Assembly: GCA_001600095.1 (NCBI GenBank)
Contig: BCIX01000001.1
Location: forward strand, 6,783,198 to 6,847,197
Reading direction: 5' to 3'
Source of the DNA: Bullera alba
Lineage: Eukaryota > Basidiomycota > Tremellomycetes > Tremellales > Bulleraceae
DNA length: 64,000 nucleotides
Within the stretch, counting starts at the first letter, position 1. Every line of letters starts with the position of its first letter. The position numbers and the translations under genes were made by a program. Shown here piece by piece: positions 57,738 through 64,000 of this stretch. The notes beneath the pieces are model-generated. The model was not told the DNA's origin. It searched no databases and saw nothing but the letters and a program-made list of their open reading frames with translations.

Positions 57738-59259
57738 TCAGTCCGAATCGCAGGTCAAGTCGACAACCTTTCCGGACTGTCGCGGTCGCTTCTTGGCTGA
57801 GGTCGAGGCTGTCTGAGATCCAGTTCGTTTCACAGTAGGCTTTACATCTTCATCGACTTCCTCCAGTTCCCCCTCCAATGCTCTTAATCGTTCCTGCCAG
57901 CAGGTATCAGCTAGCGGGTCATGTTGGAATACAATCGACGCACTCGTAACTCCTCAGCCTCCTGAATGAGCCTTTGTCGATCCTTCGGACCTCCAGACTT
58001 TGAAGCTGTTGTAGCAGCGCCCGGATCCAGTGGGTTTGGAGCAGCTGGTACAACTCCGTAAGTTGATCGCCTCACAGTACACACTACTCGTGCTCGACCT
58101 ACGGCGTTCGATGATGTCTTGGGCCAAAAGGAGTTCTCGACTGCGATACTTTTGCAGCAGTCAGAGCATGCGCAGACACAGAGACTTCACACCCACTAGA
58201 AAGATGACAGCAATATCCAGCTGGTCAGGACGGGGTTCGAGGTGAGTCGATATCCTGTGGACTTGTCGCACACAGCGCTTGCCTTGACCGAGCCTATCGT
58301 CGCGATAAATCTCTTGATCAAAACGCCTCTCCTCTGGATCTCTCTTTCAAACAGGATACTGACTCACTGTATACTCGTATCGATGAACGCCTTTCCAACG
58401 TTAGTACTCCGACACGTAGGGAAGTAAGAGATAAATCAATGATGTAGTTGTACTGACTTTTTTCGCTTTCTCGTGGATTGGCTTCTGGACCAGGCAGGCA
58501 GACAATCGTTGTGACAACGGCTTCAGACGCCCAGTGAATGATGTGGCTTGCAGTGTAACCTCGATCCTGCCCGCAGCGATTGAAAGCTGAGGTGACAGAG
58601 CAGTAGTGACGTCGTCGGTCGTGTCCTTCGGGTTGATTAGGCTTGAAAAGACCCCGCTTCTCGCCTAAGAAGATACACGTACGAGTCGACCGAAATGCAG
58701 AGGGCACTCGTAACCTACGCCATCGATACTCTGGTAGACACTATCGATCGACGGTGGATCCGATGAGATTCTGCCATGCTTCTTGACCAGTCCTTGACCG
58801 TCGGCATAGGCTCTGACAAGATAGTCTGACGCCAAACTGTCTGAGGGTTTAACGGCTATTTTGAACGACTACAACTTTAGTCAGCATCGACGCAGGGAGG
58901 GAAGCCTAAAACCTCAGGCTGGACAGCGTCCGCAATAAAAAGCGGCATGGAAAAGCGAAGGCTCATCATAGCAGTGAAGCGGGCTCTCACCTTGCTTCGG
59001 TCTGCCGGACATTCGAGGTAGCAACACAACGTCTTCAGGACCTCCCTCTGGTCACGAATGCTCAAAGTGGTGTCTACAGGTCCAGAATATTCGTCTAACA
59101 GAATATCAGTCGGGTATTGCATGTGGGCACTCACTAAGCCTCGTGCCGTCTTCGAGTTCGATATAGACCTGCGCAAGTGATGATGGATGTCAGGTCTGGC
59201 TTGAGCCGGGGCAACGGACTTACCTCCATGCCTGCAAACTCGCCATCTTCGATCAGCAT
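57738..59259 (-). CDS. DUF7918-like protein, tandem copy A, 316 aa
   Basis: Ten exons: 59224-59259, 59135-59168, 58991-59094, 58683-58868, 58458-58625, 58368-58390, 58197-58293, 58103-58148, 57944-58044 and 57738-57893. The start MLIEDGEFAGME aligns with the starts of copies B and C. The beta-rich N-terminal part (YIELEDGTRLNEY, CCYLECPADRSKSFKI, YADGQG) is followed by IHEKAKKAFIDTSIQLG and YRSRELLLAQDIIERR. From memory these are the hallmarks of the basidiomycete DUF7918 family, whose function is unknown. A coiled segment (QEAEELR, ERLRALEGELEE) leads to a basic patch KKRPRQ. The C-terminal tail VVDLTCDSD resembles a SUMO-interacting motif. Nuclear location is inferred. It is the nearest relative of copy B by exon sequence. 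Confidence 0.8.
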
Positions 59260-59616
59260 ATCGGGGGCGAGTAACCAGGGTCTCTAGCAGGTCTTGTGTG
59301 TCGTTTCCCGAAGATGAAGAAGGATGGAGCTGCTGATGAGACGGAGGACGAAGTGAATTCGAAGGAACCGGCCGTACTCGTACAGTGAAACATGAAACGC
59401 GCGCGATCGCACGACGGCCCTGAGGCCGGCCTGAGGCCCTCAACTCACGAGCGCTCACGATGCGCGATCTTGGCCACGGGCGACTTGTACACCGGCACAT
59501 CACGACATAGTAGAATGCATCGCATCGTAGGCGTTATGCGTGTTGGAACATGACAGTAGTGCATATGAACGATGCCTTCAGGTGACTCCTGGCAATGAGT
59601 CTATCATAGGCCCACC
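59260..59616. other. Spacer between copies A and B
   Basis: This should hold the copy A promoter and the copy B 3' end. No gene is supported. Confidence 0.4.
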
Positions 59617-60962
59617 TCAATCTGAATCGCAGGTCAGGTCGATGATGTTACCGCCGGCATCAGACTGTCGTGGTCGTTTGTTCGCCAAACCAGAGGTCGA
59701 CTGCGATTCTGGTCGTTTGAGAATGGGTTTGGTATCACTGCCGCCAGCGATCTGACCCTCCAACGCTCTCAATCGTTCCTTCAGCGATATATCAGCAATC
59801 AGCAACATTCCGCTATTTATACGACGCACCCGTAGTTCTTCAGCCTCCTGTATGGCTCTTTGTCGATCCAAGGCTTCAACGGTCCCTACGGCAGTAGCGC
59901 TGTCGGCCTCGATTGGATTCGATACGGCTAGAAGAGTCGAGTCAGTTATGTAACCATTCATCAATTAACGACCTACGACGCTCGATGACATCCTGGGCCA
60001 GCAGAAGTTCACGGCTGCGATACTAACGCAAGTCTTAATAAACGCCCGGATGTTCGAGACGATGGCACCCACTAGAAATACCACAACTAGATCCAGCTCA
60101 GTGGGACGCAGGTACTGGAAAGGCTGAAAGCTTTGCGGTCTCGGGACACAGGGTTTGCCTTCACCAAGCCTATGGAAGGGTTCATTCCATAATCACTGCG
60201 ACAGGTCTTACCGGAGGCAGCTGACTCACTGGATAGAGGTGTCGACAAATGCCTATTGAATTTCAGTACCATTTCTCGATCGTGCAAGGAAACCGCACCT
60301 TCTTGGCTTTTTCATGAATAGGCTTCCCGTTCAAGTCCGTGGTTACCCGTTGCGCCGCTCGCTTTGGGCCCGTGTATACTATCCCTGCTAGAGTCACCTC
60401 TATCCTGCCTGCCGATAACGACAGGTCGGGGGACATAGCAGAAGCGATGTCATCTGTTGTAGCCTTCGCGGTGTATCAGGCCTGTCTCCAATGAGTTGCC
60501 AGAACACCCACCAGTCGACCAAACTTCAGAGGGAACTCGTGCACCGCACCGTTAATGGTCTTGAAGATAGACCGTCCGCCCAGCATCTGACGTGGCAGTC
60601 TGACGACATTTCGCCTGTGGTCTTGAAAGCGACCTTGAAGGACTGCAGATCCTGTCAGCTCTAAGAAAAATTGGCGGGGGTACTCTCACCTTGCTGCGAT
60701 CTGCTGGGCATTCGAGGTAGCAACACAACGTTTTTGTGATCTCCTTTTCGTCACGCTTGCTGAACGTGGTGTCTACCGGTCCGGGATACTCATCTAACAG
60801 AACATCAGTCGTGTACAACATGCAGTCACTCACTAAGCCTCGTCCCGTCCTCGAGCTCGACAAACACCTGCAGGAGAGTGGTATCAGGGGAAACCCGCAA
60901 AAGTGGAGTCAACTGACTCAACTCACTTCCAGGCCTTGGAAGGATCCTTCTTCGATACGCAT
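59617..60962 (-). pseudogene. DUF7918-like tandem copy B, probably broken or re-spliced
   Basis: The exon positions mirror copies A and C: 60927-60962, 60834-60867, 60690-60793, 60512-60642, 60299-60463, 60230-60252, 60073-60169, 59977-60022, 59830-59927 and 59617-59778. Exon 4 is 131 nt instead of 186, a 55-nt loss that shifts the frame and brings a TGA in CTCTGA. All other exons stay open. They carry MRIEEGSFQGLE, GPVDTTFSKRDE, CCYLECPADRSK, IHEKAKK, YRSRELLLAQDVIERR, a basic NKRPRQS and the tail IIDLTCDSD. A donor GTGCGG after 60550 would skip the shifted part and restore frame, giving a shortened protein. The gene is either a young pseudogene or uses that splice. Confidence 0.6.
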
Positions 60963-61612
60963 GTTTGCTCGCGTCGGCGCCACTCGAATGCTGCCTACCT
61001 ATATCAAGGAAGTCGGGGGTGTATGACCGAGATCAAGCTGAGGTTGGGCTGAGGCGGCGGTGGATCAATTGGCGTAGCGAGGAGGAGTAGAAGTTGGGTA
61101 GAGGCTGGTAGAGGACAGAAGGATACTCCAACCCCGATGATAATATTCCGGCTCATAGTTGAAACAAGGGCATCCGCGTTTCGCGTGGCCCTGCCTGGCC
61201 CTTGGACCGGCGTGGGGCGGCCCCCGTGCCAGCCTGGAACGGGGAAGTCAGGCCTTATCGAATATATCATGATGAGCCAGCTGAGTCGTGCTCGGAGTCA
61301 AATTGTACACTCTGATACTGATACATACGGTTATCCTGACTGTAATTCTTGGAGTCGGATGCATGCTGTCGGGGTCTTCACGAAAGGAGGAATGCTACAA
61401 TAGAGACATGTGGACGATACCTCCGACCAACGAACGTAGAAACAGAGTACGGATGAACAGTAGGCGGGAGGGGTATCAACGTGTCGCAATCGTCAGCTTG
61501 GCGGCCGTGGCGACATAGAAGTCGACAGCATATGTGTCGACATGTAGTGACTCTCCTTCCGCACCGAGTTGGCGTTCAGACTTGCAGGTGATACCATAAG
61601 TGTGGGTCCTGC
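60963..61612. other. Spacer between copies B and C
   Basis: This 650-nt gap should hold the copy B promoter and the copy C 3' end. CCTATATCAAG near 60999 could be the copy B TATA. ORFs here lack support. Confidence 0.4.
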
Positions 61613-63044
61613 TCAGTCAGAGTCGAAGCTCAAGTCGATGACTTCAGCCTGGCGGGCGTCGATGATCCCTTTGTCGCCAGTCCGCTGCCGTTTGTCTGCG
61701 GAGCTCGTTACCTCCGTCCTCTTCCTCCTGCCACCGGCATGGGAGCTTCCACTTGCGCCATTCCCACCTTCCAGCTCTCTTACACGTTCCTGCAGTACAA
61801 GCACCCGGTCAGCAGCCATATGACCTCCTTCCACCAGACTCACTCGTAGCGCCTGAGCTTCTTGCTTGACCGCTCTTAGCGTAGCTGCGGTGTCAGAGCG
61901 GATTGGACTTCTGTCTTCGTCGTTGTCGACTGATTGCCGAGCAGCTACCGGCAGTCTGTGAGCAAAATTCCGATCCAGTACTAGATGACTTACGAGGCTC
62001 GATGATATCCTGCGCGATCAGGAGCTCCCGACCACGGTACTACCCCAGGCTTCAGAATAGAGCTGTAATATTGGAGCAGCGAAGACATACAAGGAAAATG
62101 ACAACCAAGTCTAGCAGATTTGGACGAGTGTAGGTGAAGGGCTGATTGTCGATCGTTGTTTCTGCCACGCGGCTGTTCTCACCGAGCCTGGTGAGGGGGT
62201 CAGAAGTGACATGTGACAGGAGCCCAGGCGAGAGACAAGGCCTCACTGGATGCTACTGTCCAGAGCCGCCTGGTCAAAGTGAGCTTGAGCATGGCTGACA
62301 GATAAGTTAAGGGGAATGGCAACTAACTTTCTTGGCTTTCTCATGGATGGGCTTCTGTTCAAAGGTGACCGACTTGCGTTTGTCAACATATGATGGTCCG
62401 TCGCAAGATCCTATCCGGAATACCACCTCAATCCTGCCTGCCGACATGGACAACGCATTTGATAAGGCGTTGGCGGCGTCCTCTGTAGTTTCCTTGGGGT
62501 AACATGAGCATCTGTGCTGTAAGGTTCAAACCTACCAGCTTCCCAAATTTCAAAGGGTACTGATAGCCCACGTTACCAGCCGTCTGATAGACGTGACTGA
62601 CAGTGGGCGGTAGCTGGTCAGGATAATTGACAACCCCAACGATCATCTGGCCATCCATGTAGGTATCGGACACGAAATCAGATGATGCCTGGATTGTGCC
62701 TCCAAAACAGATCTTGAAGGACTGCGAGTATCGTATGGTCAGCTTCGTCTGCAGACTACAAACCTAGGAGAGACTCACCTTGCTTCGGTCCGCCGGACAT
62801 TCCAGGTAGCAGCATACCGTCGTCGTGACCTCTCGCTGCCCGATTTGACTATACGCAGTGTCCACTGGTCCAGGATACTCGTCTATTTGTGTCGGTCAGA
62901 GTCGACAGGGCGACACTCACTCAGCCTGCTACCGTCCTCCAGTTCGACGTAGACCTGCAGGGAAACCCTTAAACATGAATTCAACCGAAAGATACCGGAT
63001 CTACTCACTTCCAAGCCTCGGAAACGTCCATCCTCGACACGCAT
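61613..63044 (-). CDS. DUF7918-like protein, tandem copy C, 317 aa
   Basis: Ten exons: 63009-63044, 62921-62954, 62779-62882, 62536-62721, 62328-62492, 62247-62269, 62091-62187, 61994-62039, 61844-61929 and 61613-61789. They sum to 317 aa with consistent phases and the same intron phases as A. Start is MRVEDGRFRGLE. Core motifs are YVELEDGSRLNEYPGPVDTA, CCYLECPADRSKSFKI, YMDGQM, PIHEKAKKAALDSSIQLGE and YRGRELLIAQDIIEPR. The C-terminal part has ERVRELEGG, a basic segment SADKRQRTGDKG and the tail EVIDLSFDSD, again SUMO-interacting-motif-like. The exon 9 acceptor has two in-frame choices 15 nt apart (61929 or 61914). The promoter holds a 16-bp tandem repeat. Confidence 0.8.
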
Positions 63045-63584
63045 CTCTTGAGGTCTCCTCAGCTTCAATCAGAAGCTGACCTTATATGCTGGGGAAGACT
63101 GAGACTGGAGAAGACTGAGACTGTAGAAGACTGAGACTGAGGAATGTTGAAGATTGAAGACTGAGGAAGGTTGAAGACTGAGGTAAAGTGAGGTGTAACA
63201 TGTAAAGTATGACCGAGATCGAGCTGCGGCGGAAGTGCAGAAGGAGATTCCGAACCCGGCTGAAACATGAAACAGCCCCAGGGCCGCCCAGGGCTTCGTG
63301 CTTCCGCCGGAACGTGATCGGCAATTCATCCGGGCTCCGAGCTCCGAGTTCCGGACACAGGACTGTGAGCTTTCTGAGCGCGGAGCCAGCTACATAGCCA
63401 TGATGCATGATGAGCAACAGTGAGAGCCAAGCTCAGAGTCTAATCATGCACCGCAGGATCCATATACTAACGTCTTCGCCATGTCGCCGAATACAAGCCG
63501 TCGAAGTCGCCACGAGATATAAGGAATGCTAATATTTGTACATCCTCAAAGTCCATGTCGGGTGGTTGCGAGCTGGCGAATTTG
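63045..63584. other. Spacer between copies C and D
   Basis: This contains the copy C promoter with CTTATATGC near 63081 and a tandem repeat. No gene is supported. Confidence 0.4.
63091..63138. repeat. 16-bp tandem repeat, three units, in copy C promoter
   Basis: Three successive 16-mers share GAAGACTGAGACT: 63091-63106, 63107-63122 and 63123-63138. They differ only in the first bases of each unit (GGG, GGA, GTA). Degenerate GAAGACTGAGG units continue to about 63183. The array lies 47 to 140 nt upstream of the copy C ATG. Confidence 0.85.
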
Positions 63585-64000
63585 TCATCGAGTGCTGGAC
63601 CGCGACCGATTAAAACACCCATGATTAGTCGACATGTAGGTCAGGTCGGACACTTCTACCTTGATGGTATCTACGGCGGCATGCTTGCGTTTGTTGCCGA
63701 TGACTGGTTTTGGCAATCGGTCTCCCGCCGATGTCGAGGTCGTCCGTGAGTCGAATGGTTTGATGTCGGGTTTGTTATCTTCCTCTGCAGCGAGTTGACT
63801 TTCCAGCGCTCTCAATCGTTCCTACGGGGCGATGAATCAATTGAGGCTCTCTGGGAGGGCCAACTCCGCTATCGAGCAAACGCACTCGTAGTTGGGCGGC
63901 TTCCTGCTGCATCATCTCTCGACGAACAGCTGGTCCTGGGGCCGAAATGTATGGTTGGACCGTGGTATGAACCGGGTCGATGGACTTCGGATCTAGTCAT
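63585..64000 (-). CDS. DUF7918-like tandem copy D (5' part outside window)
   Basis: Only the last two exons are visible: 63886-63992 and 63585-63821. The first matches exon 9 of the other copies (phase entered with two bases, ending MMQQEAAQLR). The second begins ERLRALESQLAAEEDNKPDI like copies A and B. A basic GNKRKHAAV patch follows. The tail reads VEVSDLTYMSTNHG and continues to RSRSSTR before the stop, so the DSD end of A to C is replaced by a read-through extension. The rest of the gene lies to the right of the window. Confidence 0.7.

Overview
The window reads as nuclear DNA of a basidiomycete yeast. The class Tremellomycetes (the Cryptococcus/Kwoniella relatives) is the best guess, but this is inference. 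The grounds are protein genes cut by many introns of about 35 to 120 nt with GTGAGT/GTAAGT donors, CTGAC or CTAAC branch points and CAG/TAG acceptors, short intergenic gaps, and two tRNA genes that carry introns. All exon models were built by hand from reading frame, splice signals and remembered family consensus; none was checked with RNA or a database.

Layout. 1-1139: 3' part of a GCN20-type ABCF gene. 1620-3636: two unrecognised genes. 3878-9305: histidine phosphatase, then OMA1 and VMA5 diverging from a shared promoter. 9839-11498: xylitol-dehydrogenase-like gene with an apparent AT-AC intron. 11769-18981: synaptojanin-type phosphoinositide phosphatase and a RhoGAP protein. 19063-29140: an unknown Ser/Arg-rich protein, MTQ1, an MFS carrier, AIP1 and SF3A3. 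The MTQ1/MFS junction carries a decayed tandem duplication. 29387-38860: FAL1 (eIF4A-III), an ABCC transporter and NADP-glutamate dehydrogenase with a rich promoter. 39481-46462: IGO1/endosulfine, tRNA-Gln, BET1, a CHORD-CS cochaperone and RNase H1 with a split start codon. 47184-52424: a secreted double-psi-barrel protein, a gene-poor stretch with tRNA-Glu, and a D-arabinitol-dehydrogenase-like gene. 53611-57325: calmodulin with several micro-exons diverging from VMS1.

57738-64000: a head-to-tail array of four paralogues (A, B, C and partial D), all on the minus strand. They look like the fungal DUF7918 family. Exon structure is conserved copy to copy, and each has a basic stretch followed by a C-terminal tail resembling a SUMO-interacting motif. 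Copy B has a 55-nt deletion in exon 4, and copy D has a rewritten tail. This array is the best candidate for an undescribed system here.

Most other genes are single-copy housekeeping genes with no operon logic. Divergent pairs with short shared promoters (OMA1/VMA5, the 19063-21063 gene/MTQ1, MFS/AIP1, SF3A3/FAL1, CAM1/VMS1) recur through the window.
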